Assembly (NCBI RefSeq): GCF_902712875.1
Contig: NZ_LR743509.1
Coordinates: 806,001 to 870,000 of the forward strand
Reading direction: 5' to 3'
Origin: Hyphomicrobium sp. ghe19
GTDB lineage: Bacteria > Pseudomonadota > Alphaproteobacteria > Rhizobiales > Hyphomicrobiaceae
DNA: 64,000 nucleotides
Below, piece by piece: positions 1 through 8,372 of the stretch. A model generated the notes under the pieces. It was given only the letters and a program-made list of their open reading frames with translations, was not told the DNA's origin and ran no database searches. The translations under genes and the position numbers were made by a program. Within the stretch, counting starts at the first letter, position 1. Each line of letters opens with the position of its first letter.

Positions 1-887
1 TCATGGGCTACACGCTTCCGTGGGGCCAGATGAGCTTCTGGGGCGTGACGGTCATCACCAATCTCTTTTCCGCGCTCGATACGATCTACAACGGGTTGGG
101 AACGGCGATCGTCGAATGGCTGTGGGGCGGATACGCGGTTTCGGGCGTAACGCTCAATCGCTTCTTCGCGCTGCATTACCTTCTGCCGTTCGTGTTGACC
201 GGCGTCGTCGGCCTCCATATCTGGGCGCTGCACGTCGTTGGTCAAAACAATCCGACCGGGCTCGACATCAAGCAGCCGTCCGATACCGTGCCGATGCATC
301 CTTATGCGACGGCGAAGGACTCGGTCGGGCTCTTCGCGTTCCTCATTCTTTTCGCGTGGTTCGCGTTCTTCGTGCCGGACTACCTCGGGCATGCGGATAA
401 CTACGTCGAAGCCAATCCGCTGGTGACGCCGCCGCATATCGTGCCTGAATGGTATTTCCTGCCGTTCTACGCGATCCTCCGGGCCTTCACGAGCTCGTTC
501 CTCGGAATTCCGCTTGGGCAATATGCGAAGCTTTGCGGCGTGGTGGCGATGTTCTCCGCGGTGATCCTCATCGCGTTCGCTCCGTGGCTCGATACGTCCC
601 GGGTGCGTTCGACGAAGTACCGGCCGATCTTCAAATGGTTCTTCTGGTTCTTCCTCTTCACCTGCGTGGCGCTGGGCTATCTCGGTTCCAAGCCGGCCGA
701 GGGGATTTACGTCATCGCGTCGCAGGTCTTCACGCTCTGCTACTTCCTGTTCTTCCTCGCGGTGATGCCGATCGTGGGCCTCATCGAAACGCCAAGCCGG
801 TTGCCACGTTCGATCACCGACGATGTCTTGAGCAAGGGCAGGACCGGGTTGCCAACGGGAGCGACTGCTGCTCCTGAATCGCGCTGA
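1..887 (+). CDS. petB: Cytochrome b of the bc1 complex, C-terminal part (5' truncated by window edge)
   Basis: This is the membrane-embedded quinol-oxidising subunit of ubiquinol:cytochrome c reductase. The reading frame is already open at base 1, and the first visible residues ([14 protein letters not shown]) are an internal cytochrome b motif, so the N-terminus lies outside the window. In the visible part His58 ([10 protein letters not shown]) and His72 (GLHIWALH) lie 14 residues apart, as the second pair of heme ligands does. PEWY, the quinol-oxidation (Qo) site motif, is at residues 148-151. Several hydrophobic helices follow, and the tail is short and hydrophilic. petC starts 14 bases downstream, so the two are co-transcribed. 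A Rieske gene would be expected just before the window. Confidence 0.97.
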   Translation, partial: MGYTLPWGQMSFWGVTVITNLFSALDTIYNGLGTAIVEWLWGGYAVSGVTLNRFFALHYLLPFVLTGVVGLHIWALHVVGQNNPTGLDIKQPSDTVPMHPYATAKDSVGLFAFLILFAWFAFFVPDYLGHADNYVEANPLVTPPHIVPEWYFLPFYAILRAFTSSFLGIPLGQYAKLCGVVAMFSAVILIAFAPWLDTSRVRSTKYRPIFKWFFWFFLFTCVALGYLGSKPAEGIYVIASQVFTLCYFLFFLAVMPIVGLIETPSRLPRSITDDVLSKGRTGLPTGATAAPESR

Positions 888-901
888 GGGGGAGAGAAAA
901 C

Positions 902-1762
902 ATGAAAAAGCATCTTTCTCTCACTCTGCTCTCCATGGTTGCGGCAACCGTTGCCATGGGTAGCCTGTCGGCCGAAGAAGCTGCTCATCAGGAGATCGAG
1001 CGGCAGAAATGGTCGTTCAGCGGTTTCACCGGTCAGTTCGACAAGGCGCAGCTTCAGCGCGGCTTCCAGGTCTACAAGGAAGTCTGCTCGGCGTGCCACG
1101 GCTTGAAGCGGGTGGCGTTCCGCAACCTGGTGCAGCCGGGCGGTCCGGAATTTCCCGAGGATGCGGTGAAGGAACTTGCCGCTTCTTGGCCGAACCAGAT
1201 CACCGACGGTCCGAACGACGAAGGCAAGATGTTCGAGCGGCCGCCGTTGCTGTCCGATCCGATCCGCGGGCCCTATCACAACGACAACGAAGCGCGGGCG
1301 TCTCAGAACGGCGCGTTGCCGCCCGATCTCTCGCTCATCGCGAGGGCTCGCGACAGCCATCGTGAAGCGAGCTGGTACATCCATCCGTTCCTGATGCTCG
1401 GCGACATCGTCAATGCGTATCAGGAAGGCGGCGCGAACTATATCTACGCGCTGATGACCGACTATGCGGATCCGCCGGCTGACTTCAAGCTGACGGACGG
1501 AAAGTTCTACAACAAGGCATTTCCGGGCCATCAGATCAGCATGCCGCCGCCGCTGTCGGATGGAGTCGTCGCTTACCAGGACGGCACTCCGTCGACGGTC
1601 GACCATTATGCCCATGACGTTGTCGCATTTCTGTCATGGGCGGCCGATCCGTCGCTCGATCAGCGCAAGCGCATCGGATGGCAGGTCATCCTGTATCTGA
1701 TCGTCACGACGGGGCTGCTCTATCTCGGCAAGAAGCGGATCTGGAAGAACATCAAGCACTGA
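902..1762 (+). CDS. petC: Cytochrome c1 of the bc1 complex
   Basis: This is the c-type heme subunit that passes electrons from the Rieske protein to soluble cytochrome c in the periplasm. The protein has 286 residues. It has an N-terminal signal peptide (about residues 1-24), the covalent heme motif CSACH at residues 62-66, and a likely axial methionine at 214 in ISMPPPL. A single C-terminal anchor helix (GWQVILYLIVTTGLLYL) is followed by a basic cytoplasmic end. A strong purine-rich ribosome binding site (gggggagag) precedes the ATG. The gene closes the bc1 operon, and a rho-independent terminator lies about 60 bases after its stop. Confidence 0.97.
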   Translation: MKKHLSLTLLSMVAATVAMGSLSAEEAAHQEIERQKWSFSGFTGQFDKAQLQRGFQVYKEVCSACHGLKRVAFRNLVQPGGPEFPEDAVKELAASWPNQITDGPNDEGKMFERPPLLSDPIRGPYHNDNEARASQNGALPPDLSLIARARDSHREASWYIHPFLMLGDIVNAYQEGGANYIYALMTDYADPPADFKLTDGKFYNKAFPGHQISMPPPLSDGVVAYQDGTPSTVDHYAHDVVAFLSWAADPSLDQRKRIGWQVILYLIVTTGLLYLGKKRIWKNIKH

Positions 1763-1818
1763 CCGCTTTTATGTGACCGGTTCCGGTCATCGGCCTCCCC
1801 GCCGATTTGCAAACTGAT

Positions 1819-1845
1819 AAAAAGCCTCGCTCGCGAGGCTTTTTT
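1819..1845 (+). terminator. Rho-independent terminator after the bc1 operon
   Basis: An inverted repeat pairs AAAGCCTCGC with GCGAGGCTTT around a very short loop and runs straight into a T tract. It sits between petC (stop at 1762) and mtnP (start 1890). Confidence 0.85.
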
Positions 1846-1889
1846 CCGTTTATTTGTCGGCGTGATCGGGGACAGGGGAGCGAACGGGC

Positions 1890-2762
1890 ATGACGACTTC
1901 GGTTCTGGGCATTGTCGGCGGTAGCGGTTTTTATCATCTGCCGGGCCTCGCGAACCCCGAATGGAAAACCATCGAAAGCCCCTGGGGGGCGCCTTCGGAT
2001 GAGGTTCTCTTTGCGGACATCGACGGGCTTCCCATCCGCTTTCTGCCGCGCCACGGGCGCGGTCATAAATTATCGCCGGGGGGCATCAATTACCGGGCGA
2101 ACATCGATGCCCTGAAGCGGGCGGGCGTGACCGATCTCGTTTCCGTTTCGGCGTGCGGTTCACTCAAGAAGAAATACAAGCCGGGCGACTTCGTACTTCC
2201 CGATCAGTTCATCGACCGGACGTTCGCGCGCGAAAAATCATTCTTCGGCAATGGCTGCGTCGCGCACGTCGCGATGGGCGATCCGATCAGCCCGCTCTTG
2301 TTCAAGGCGCTCGAAAAGGCGGCGAAGACGGAAGAGATCGATGTGCATCGGGGCGGCACCTATCTCGCGATGGAAGGCCCGCAGTTCTCGACGCGCGCCG
2401 AGAGCAATCTCTACCGCTCCTGGGACTGCGACGTCATCGGCATGACCAACATGCCGGAAGCCAAACTCGCTCGCGAAGCCGAGATTTGTTACGCGAGCGT
2501 TGCGATGGTCACCGATTACGACTGCTGGCACGATGATCACGGCGACGTCGATGTGGCCGCAATCCTCGAAGTGATGAAGGACAATACGGAAAAGGCGCAG
2601 AGGCTCGTTGCACGGCTGGCGCGCGATTTTCCGCGCGACCACCCGGCTTGCCCGATCGGCTCGGACCGGTCGCTTGAGGTTGCGATCATCACGCCGCCGG
2701 AGGCTCGCGATCCGGAGCTGTTGAAGAAGCTCGACGCGATCGCGGGACGCGTTCTTTTCTGA
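1890..2762 (+). CDS. mtnP: S-methyl-5'-thioadenosine phosphorylase
   Basis: The enzyme phosphorolyses 5'-methylthioadenosine, a by-product of polyamine and homoserine-lactone synthesis, to adenine and 5-methylthioribose 1-phosphate. The 290 residues show the phosphate-binding GGSGFY near the N-terminus. They also carry the MTAP-type signature MTNMPEAKLAREAEICYA followed by VTDYDCW, which separates this family from inosine/guanosine phosphorylases. Its products are the substrates of apt and mtnA a little downstream, although a convergent minus-strand gene separates mtnP from that operon. It probably has its own promoter in the 45 bases after the petC terminator. Confidence 0.93.
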   Translation: MTTSVLGIVGGSGFYHLPGLANPEWKTIESPWGAPSDEVLFADIDGLPIRFLPRHGRGHKLSPGGINYRANIDALKRAGVTDLVSVSACGSLKKKYKPGDFVLPDQFIDRTFAREKSFFGNGCVAHVAMGDPISPLLFKALEKAAKTEEIDVHRGGTYLAMEGPQFSTRAESNLYRSWDCDVIGMTNMPEAKLAREAEICYASVAMVTDYDCWHDDHGDVDVAAILEVMKDNTEKAQRLVARLARDFPRDHPACPIGSDRSLEVAIITPPEARDPELLKKLDAIAGRVLF

Positions 2763-2774
2763 GGCTATCTTCGC

Positions 2775-3209
2775 TCAATTCGGGAAGCTGATCAGGATCT
2801 TCATCTTGATCAGGGCCGGGAAGAGCGTTTCCAATGCTGCGCCCATTGCCCACAGGATGGCTCCGAGCAGGATCAACGCCGGGATGCTTGCGATCACCGC
2901 CTTAAGAAAAAAGGCGACGAGATCGACGAACGGGACGTCAAAGCGGCGGACTGACGCCGAAACGAGTTGCTCGTCGTCGGCTGCGTCGAGTTCGCCCGAG
3001 GCATAGGTGTCCGGCCGAGGGCGCGCGCGGCGGTCCGCAGCTCCCATCGGCAACGTCGGCGCGGCGGCGCGCTCCTGCTCTGCGCGTTCGCGCGCCTCGC
3101 GGGCGCGAGCTTCCTTTTCGCGGCGGAACGTGCGGGGCAGGTCTTCCTGGTCATCCAAAATGGGGTCGAACTCTGGGCTGGCCGTTGCGGAGGGGCTTTG
3201 GGCTGCCAT
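2775..3209 (-). CDS. Small membrane protein of unknown function
   Basis: The predicted protein has 144 residues. The first two thirds are hydrophilic, with a strongly charged Arg/Glu stretch (about residues 25-45, EKEARAREARERAEQE) that may form a helix or coiled coil. Near the C-terminus one long hydrophobic segment (VDLVAFFLKAVIASIPALIL and onward) should span the membrane. I chose the ATG at 3209 because AAGGA lies seven bases upstream; a TTG five codons earlier has no such site. It is convergent with mtnP (12-base gap) and divergent from apt. I do not recognise a family. Confidence 0.7.
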   Translation of the reverse strand: MAAQSPSATASPEFDPILDDQEDLPRTFRREKEARAREARERAEQERAAAPTLPMGAADRRARPRPDTYASGELDAADDEQLVSASVRRFDVPFVDLVAFFLKAVIASIPALILLGAILWAMGAALETLFPALIKMKILISFPN

Positions 3210-3337
3210 CACGAAGTCCTTCAAGCAAGTGTCATAAGCTCGTGCCGAATCATTCAGCAGAGCTTCGTTGCTCTAAAGCTACCTAGACGCCAGAGATATT
3301 GCTATTTTGCGCCGTCAATTTGGCGGGAGTGAGCCAC

Positions 3338-3877
3338 GTGAAGAACTTCGACGGCCTTGAAGAACTTATTCGAACGATCCCCGATTATCCGAAGCCCGGC
3401 ATCATGTTCCGGGACATCACCACGCTGCTCGCCGATCCCATCGGGCTCAAGAAGGCCATCAAGGGCATGGCGAAGCCGTTCGAGGATGGCAAAGTCGACG
3501 CGGTGGCCGGCATCGAAGCGCGAGGGTTTATTCTGGGCGGCGCCATCGCCGATCGTCTCGAATGCGGGTTCATTCCGATCCGCAAGAAGGGCAAGCTGCC
3601 ATGGAAGACGATCGGGCAGGAGTATACGCTCGAGTACGGCGTCGACGTGATCGAGATTCATGAGGACGCCGTCGAACCGGGTTCGCGCGTGCTCATCGTC
3701 GACGATCTGATTGCGACGGGGGGAACGGCGGAGGCCGCTGTAAAGCTCATTCGGCGTTCGGGCGGAAATGTCGTCGGCGCGACATTCATCGTCGACCTTC
3801 CCGATCTCGGCGGTATGAAGCGGCTCGAAACCCTTGGCATTCCCCACCACGCGCTCGTCGCGTTCGGCGGACACTAG
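3338..3877 (+). CDS. apt: Adenine phosphoribosyltransferase
   Basis: The enzyme condenses adenine with PRPP to give AMP. The PRPP loop [13 protein letters not shown] is intact, and the N-terminal [18 protein letters not shown] is typical of the family. The GTG at 3338 gives 179 residues, close to the usual length, and has GGGAG eight bases upstream. Longer frames from upstream TTG or GTG codons lack good ribosome binding sites. It is the first gene of an apparently five-gene run ending with the class II aldolase. Being encoded with mtnA suggests it mainly salvages the adenine that MtnP releases. Confidence 0.95.
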   Translation: MKNFDGLEELIRTIPDYPKPGIMFRDITTLLADPIGLKKAIKGMAKPFEDGKVDAVAGIEARGFILGGAIADRLECGFIPIRKKGKLPWKTIGQEYTLEYGVDVIEIHEDAVEPGSRVLIVDDLIATGGTAEAAVKLIRRSGGNVVGATFIVDLPDLGGMKRLETLGIPHHALVAFGGH

Positions 3878-3907
3878 GTCGCGACGTTGGACCTGCCAAA
3901 GGAACAT

Positions 3908-4108
3908 ATGGCCGATGCGCTCGATGGCATCGCCCGTTGGCGGGCGGATCCCGAGGCAGCGCAGGACTGTCCGGTGTGCGGAGCACCGGGCGTCGAGATC
4001 ATCGACCGCTCGGCGCGCCCATACTCGGAATGGTACGTGCTAAAGTGTGCAGCGTGCGGACTCGACGCTTCGCTTCACATTCCGCTATCAGGTCCTGCTA
4101 CATATTGA
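3908..4108 (+). CDS. Zinc-ribbon protein, unknown function
   Basis: The predicted protein has 66 residues. It has two CxxC knuckles, CPVCG and CAACG, about 28 residues apart, which is the spacing of a single structural zinc ribbon. The ATG at 3908 has AAAGGA close upstream; a TTG at 3887 would add seven residues. It lies 30 bases after apt and ends two bases before the next start, so it is almost certainly translated in the same message as apt, the hydrolase, mtnA and the aldolase. The function is unknown. The knuckle could bind nucleic acid or stabilise a partner enzyme, but nothing in the sequence decides this. Confidence 0.75.
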   Translation: MADALDGIARWRADPEAAQDCPVCGAPGVEIIDRSARPYSEWYVLKCAACGLDASLHIPLSGPATY

Positions 4109-4110
4109 GC

Positions 4111-4821
4111 ATGTCGAACGACGCGCCCGAGATTGTTCTCTTGCCGGGTCTTGATGGAACGGGAGACCTGTTCGATCGGGTTGCTCCGCACCTTGCCCGG
4201 GAGTTCAAGGTCAATGTCGTCCGCTATCCGCAGGACCCGACGCTCGGGTATGCGGGGTATGTAGAGTTCGTCCGCCATGAGATCGGCAGCAGGCCCGTCT
4301 ATGTGCTGGGCGAATCCTTCTCGGGGCCGGTTGCGGTTCTGGTTGCGTCGCAGCTTCGGGATCAGGTGCGGGGGATCGTGCTCGCCGCTACATTCATCAA
4401 AAACCCCTGGCCGCAGTGGTTCATGCGGAGGGCCGCACGCGTCGATCCTCGCGCGACGCCTCGCAACATTCGCGATGCCATGCTCATGGGACCCTTCAGC
4501 GATCAGGAGCTTCGCGATAAGGTCGAGCACATCGTTCGCGCGTTGTCGCGTCCGGTGCGGGCAGCCCGGCTTCGGGCGGCGGCAGAGGTGGATGTCAGAC
4601 AGGACTTCATGCGGCTCCAGTGTCCGGTCCTCGCGCTGCACGGGCGTTCCGATTGGGTCGTGCGGAAAGCCCCCATGCAGAGGGCTATCGGCGAAAAGGG
4701 GAGGGCGCGCATGATCGTCTTCCCGGCTGCGCATATGCTACTCCAGACGCGGCCAGCGGAAACCGCGACCGAAATCATCGAATTCACGCGATCGTCTGCG
4801 GAGGAAAATTATGAAGCTTGA
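4111..4821 (+). CDS. Alpha/beta hydrolase
   Basis: The predicted protein has 236 residues and the alpha/beta-hydrolase fold signature. The oxyanion region is LLPGLDGTGDLF. The nucleophile elbow GESFSG supplies the serine, the acid is likely the Asp of GRSDWV, and the histidine is in AAHMLL. There is no signal peptide, so it should be cytosolic. Its ATG lies two bases after the zinc-ribbon stop, and its own end overlaps mtnA by 11 bases, so translation is probably coupled. The substrate cannot be read from sequence. The setting raises the possibility of an ester or thioester formed in methylthio-sugar breakdown. Confidence 0.85.
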   Translation: MSNDAPEIVLLPGLDGTGDLFDRVAPHLAREFKVNVVRYPQDPTLGYAGYVEFVRHEIGSRPVYVLGESFSGPVAVLVASQLRDQVRGIVLAATFIKNPWPQWFMRRAARVDPRATPRNIRDAMLMGPFSDQELRDKVEHIVRALSRPVRAARLRAAAEVDVRQDFMRLQCPVLALHGRSDWVVRKAPMQRAIGEKGRARMIVFPAAHMLLQTRPAETATEIIEFTRSSAEENYEA

Positions 4822-5911
4822 TGGGGTCTCGTCACGCACGATCTGGCTCGAACGCGACGGCTGGTCGGTCGGCATTATCGACCAGACGGTGCTGCCGCAT
4901 AGGCTCGTGCGATTGACGCTCAAGACCGTCGAGGACGCGGCGCACGCTATCAAATCGATGCAGGTTCGCGGTGCGCCGTTGATCGGCGTGACGGCTGCCT
5001 ACGGTGTGGCGCTGGCGATGCGCGCCGACGCTTCGGATGCGGGCCTCGATCATGCGGTCAAGTTTCTCGGCGAACAACGTCCGACGGCCGTCAATCTGCG
5101 CTGGGCGCTCGAGGATCTTCGCGCGACGCTTGCACCGCTTCCGGCCGATGCGCGAGCGGCTGCCGCCTACGACCGTGCCGCGAAACTGGCGGAAGACGAT
5201 GTCGAGACGTGCCACCAGATCGGGGTCAACGGCCTTCGTCTCATTGCAGACATCGCCGCGAAGAAAGGCGGCCGGCCGGTCAACATTCTCACGCACTGCA
5301 ACGCCGGCTGGCTGGCGTGTGTCGACTGGGGAACGGCGACATCGCCGATCTATCAGGCGCATGATGCGGGCATAAATGTTCACGTGTGGGTCGACGAAAC
5401 ACGGCCGCGCAATCAGGGTGCAGCCTTGACGGCGTTCGAGCTTCTTCAGCACGGCGTTCCCCACAGCCTCATTGCCGACAATGCGGGCGGCCACTTCATG
5501 CAGCGCGGCGATGTCGATCTCGTCATCGTCGGGACGGATCGCGTGACGGCGAACGGCGATGTCGCGAACAAGATCGGCACGTATCTCAAGGCGCTGGCGG
5601 CGAAAGATACCGATGTTCCATTCTATGTCGCTCTTCCCTATTCCACGATCGATTGGCGTACGGACAGGGGCGCAGACATTCCCATTGAAGAGCGGAGCGA
5701 CGACGAGGTGCTCTGCGTGCAGGGCAAGCTTGCCAATGGCGACGTCGGGTCGGTTCTGATCGCGGCGGAGGGAACGCAGGCGCGCAATCCCGCCTTCGAC
5801 GTGACGCCTGCGAAGCTTGTCACCGGTTTCATAACGGAGCGTGGCATTTGCCCGGCCTCGCGAGAGGGGCTCAAATCGCTTTATCCCGAAAAGACGAGCG
5901 CGGCAGCGTGA
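4811..5911 (+). CDS. mtnA: S-methyl-5-thioribose-1-phosphate isomerase
   Basis: The enzyme converts the aldose phosphate made by MtnP into 5-methylthioribulose 1-phosphate. The 366 residues include the family motif VRGAPLIGVTAAYG, the catalytic cysteine in THCNAGWLA and the catalytic aspartate in VGTDRVTANGD. It is distinguished from the related eIF2B subunits by these residues and by its length. GAGGA lies before the ATG. The start overlaps the hydrolase gene, and the stop shares bases with the next start (TGATG), the mark of a coupled operon. Confidence 0.94.
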   Translation: MKLDGVSSRTIWLERDGWSVGIIDQTVLPHRLVRLTLKTVEDAAHAIKSMQVRGAPLIGVTAAYGVALAMRADASDAGLDHAVKFLGEQRPTAVNLRWALEDLRATLAPLPADARAAAAYDRAAKLAEDDVETCHQIGVNGLRLIADIAAKKGGRPVNILTHCNAGWLACVDWGTATSPIYQAHDAGINVHVWVDETRPRNQGAALTAFELLQHGVPHSLIADNAGGHFMQRGDVDLVIVGTDRVTANGDVANKIGTYLKALAAKDTDVPFYVALPYSTIDWRTDRGADIPIEERSDDEVLCVQGKLANGDVGSVLIAAEGTQARNPAFDVTPAKLVTGFITERGICPASREGLKSLYPEKTSAAA

Positions 5912-6594
5912 TGGGCGAGAAGCGCGAAAACGAAAAAGCATTGCGGAAAGAGATTATCGCGACGGCTCGCTCGATGAGCCGCTCGGGTCTCACGCCCGGC
6001 CGATCCGGCAACGTTTCTTGCCGTTTCAAGGGTGGCATGCTGATCACGCCATCCGGGAAACGCTACGAGGAGACGGAGCCGGAAGACGTCGTCTTCGTCG
6101 CGGCAGATGGGAGCGTTCCCAAAGGGCAATCGAAGCCCTCGACCGAATGGCATTTTCATCTCGCTGCCTACGGAGCACGTCCGGATCGGAACGCCGTCGT
6201 TCATACGCACTCGACGCACGCGACTGTGTTGGCATGCGCGCATAAACCAATTCCGGCGTTCCATTACATGGTGGCTGTCGGAGGTGGAAAAGACATTCCG
6301 TGCGTGCCATACGCGACGTTCGGTACGGAAGAACTTGCGCGGCATGTCGTTGCAGGGCTGAAGGAGCGAGACGCCTGCCTTATGGCAAATCACGGCCAAA
6401 TCGCGCTCGGCAAATCGCTTGGTTACGCGCTCGAACTTGCCATTGAAGTGGAAGTCTTGGCAGAGCACTATTACAAGGTACTAAGCATCGGTGAGAGCCA
6501 CCTGCTCGATGACGCCGAAATGCGCAGAATAGTCGATAAATTCAAGGGATATGGCCAAAATGCCGATCCAGATCAGACCGACGGTTCAATTTAA
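5911..6594 (+). CDS. Class II aldolase; probable 5-methylthioribulose-1-phosphate aldolase (Ald2-like)
   Basis: The protein has 227 residues of the class II aldolase/adducin family. The catalytic Glu79 (STEWHFH), metal ligands His98 and His100 (VHTHSTHA) and third ligand His161 (ANHGQIALG) are all present. Directly after mtnA, the expected substrate is 5-methylthioribulose 1-phosphate, or the 5-deoxy analogue, cleaved to dihydroxyacetone phosphate and an aldehyde. The related dehydratase MtnB has the same fold, so the reaction is inferred from context. None of the mtnC, mtnD or mtnE genes that MtnB would need is in the window. The start overlaps the mtnA stop. Confidence 0.85.
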   Translation: MGEKRENEKALRKEIIATARSMSRSGLTPGRSGNVSCRFKGGMLITPSGKRYEETEPEDVVFVAADGSVPKGQSKPSTEWHFHLAAYGARPDRNAVVHTHSTHATVLACAHKPIPAFHYMVAVGGGKDIPCVPYATFGTEELARHVVAGLKERDACLMANHGQIALGKSLGYALELAIEVEVLAEHYYKVLSIGESHLLDDAEMRRIVDKFKGYGQNADPDQTDGSI

Positions 6595-6634
6595 AGAACC
6601 GGCTTGAGTTCGACTTCGCGATAAGATTGCCTTA

Positions 6635-6675
6635 TAAGTTTTTCCTACAAAAACGATTGGTCTCTTAAGTTTTTC
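6635..6675. promoter_or_regulatory. AT-rich katA upstream region with a repeated TAAGTTTTTC
   Basis: The 10-base word TAAGTTTTTC occurs at 6635-6644 and again at 6666-6675, in the same direction and 31 bases apart, about three helical turns. The stretch is much richer in A and T than the flanking genes and ends about 40 bases before the catalase start. It is a plausible promoter or activator-binding region, but the regulator is unknown. Confidence 0.4.
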
Positions 6676-6716
6676 TGATCTAGGTCCCTTTCGGTATTTC
6701 CAGAAGGACTGTCCAT

Positions 6717-8222
6717 ATGACTGATAAAAAACTCACAACCACTGGCGGCGCCCCCATCGCCGACAATCAGAATTCGATCTCGGCGGGGCCGCGCGGCCCT
6801 CTGCTTATGCAAGACTACCAGCTCATCGAGAAACTCGCTCACCAGAACCGTGAGCGCATTCCTGAGCGTACAGTTCATGCGAAGGGCTGGGGTGCTTACG
6901 GCACGCTGACGATCACAGGCGATATTTCGAAATACACCAAGGCGAAGGTACTGCAACCGGGCGCCAAGACCGAGATGCTCGCGCGCTTTTCGACTGTCGC
7001 CGGCGAACTCGGCGCGGCCGACGCCGAGCGCGACGTGCGCGGCTTCGCACTCAAGTTCTATACGCCGGAAGGCAACTGGGACCTCGTCGGCAACAACACG
7101 CCGGTGTTCTTCGTTCGCGATCCTTACAAGTTTCCGGACTTCATCCACACCCAGAAGCGGCATCCGAAGACCAACATGCGTTCGCCGACGGCGATGTGGG
7201 ATTTCTGGTCGCTTTCGCCGGAAAGCCTTCATCAGGTGACGATCCTGATGTCCGATCGCGGCCTGCCGGTTTCGGTTCGCCACATGAACGGTTACGGCTC
7301 GCATACGTTCTCGCTGATCAACGCGAAGAACGAGCGGTTCTGGGTGAAATTCCACTTCAAGACCGTGCAGGGCCACAAGCACTGGACGAACGGCGAGGCG
7401 ACCGAAATCGTCGGCCGCACGCGCGAGTCGACGCAAGAGGATCTATTCACGGCGATCGAACGCGGCGATTTCCCGAAGTGGAAAATGCAGGTTCAGATCA
7501 TGCCGGAAGCGGACGCCGGCAAGCATTGGTACAATCCTTTCGATCTCACGAAGGTTTGGCCGCATGCGGACTACCCGCCGATCGACATCGGCATTCTCGA
7601 GCTCAATCGCAACCCTGAGAACTATTTCAACGAGATCGAGCAGGCCGCGTTCTCGCCTTCCAACGTCGTGCCGGGCATCAGCTTCTCGCCCGACAAGATG
7701 TTGCAGGCGCGGATCTTCTCGTATGCAGACGCGCACCGCTATCGCCTTGGAACGCATTACGAACATCTGCCGGTGAACGCCGCGAAGTGCCCCGTGCACA
7801 CCTATCACAAGGACGGCCCGATGCGGTTCTTCCCGCAGGAGACCGGCAGCACGGACGCCTATTACGAGCCGAACTCGTTCCACGGCGCCGTCGAAGACAA
7901 GTCGGCTGCCGAGCCGCCGCTCGCGATTTCGGGTGACGCCGAGCGCTACAATCATCGCGATGGCAACGACGATTACCGTCAGGTGACGGCGCTGTTCAAT
8001 CTGTTCAACAAAGAGCAGAAGGCGCGGCTCTTCTCCAACGTCGCGGAAGCGATGTGGGGCATTCCGGATTTCATCACCGAGCGTCAGCTCGCGCACTTCA
8101 AGAAGGTGCATCCGGACTATGAGGCAGGCGTGCGGACAGCGCTCGAGCACATGACGCGCGCGAAGGCTTCGGAAGCCGCACAGCAGCAGAAGATGCCGAG
8201 AGGCGCGGAAGCCGCCGAATAG
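6717..8222 (+). CDS. katA: Monofunctional heme catalase
   Basis: The enzyme disproportionates hydrogen peroxide to water and oxygen. At 501 residues it is a small-subunit catalase. The distal catalytic histidine is His54 (RTVHAKG), the catalytic asparagine is Asn127 (LVGNNTPVF) and the proximal heme tyrosine is Tyr336 ([14 protein letters not shown]). [20 protein letters not shown] is the family signature. There is no signal peptide, so it is cytosolic. It is transcribed alone: an AT-rich region with a repeated decamer precedes it and a strong terminator follows. Regulation by a peroxide sensor such as OxyR is likely from family knowledge, but no sensor gene is in the window. Confidence 0.96.
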   Translation: MTDKKLTTTGGAPIADNQNSISAGPRGPLLMQDYQLIEKLAHQNRERIPERTVHAKGWGAYGTLTITGDISKYTKAKVLQPGAKTEMLARFSTVAGELGAADAERDVRGFALKFYTPEGNWDLVGNNTPVFFVRDPYKFPDFIHTQKRHPKTNMRSPTAMWDFWSLSPESLHQVTILMSDRGLPVSVRHMNGYGSHTFSLINAKNERFWVKFHFKTVQGHKHWTNGEATEIVGRTRESTQEDLFTAIERGDFPKWKMQVQIMPEADAGKHWYNPFDLTKVWPHADYPPIDIGILELNRNPENYFNEIEQAAFSPSNVVPGISFSPDKMLQARIFSYADAHRYRLGTHYEHLPVNAAKCPVHTYHKDGPMRFFPQETGSTDAYYEPNSFHGAVEDKSAAEPPLAISGDAERYNHRDGNDDYRQVTALFNLFNKEQKARLFSNVAEAMWGIPDFITERQLAHFKKVHPDYEAGVRTALEHMTRAKASEAAQQQKMPRGAEAAE

Positions 8223-8249
8223 GCTGCGAACGTCCTATCCTCGATACTG

Positions 8250-8281
8250 AAAAAGGCTCCGCTCGCGCGGGGCCTTTTTTG
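8250..8281 (+). terminator. Rho-independent terminator after katA
   Basis: The hairpin arms AAAAAGGCTCCGC and GCGGGGCCTTTTTT close on a four-base loop and contain one wobble pair. The T run follows directly. It lies 28 bases after the catalase stop. Confidence 0.9.
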
Positions 8282-8372
8282 ATTCAGCGGTTTCAGATGA
8301 TGCGTCGTTGCAACTTCTGAAGTGTTGCAGCGTTGCCATTGCAGCGCTCAACGTAATGAGGAGGAGCGGAAG

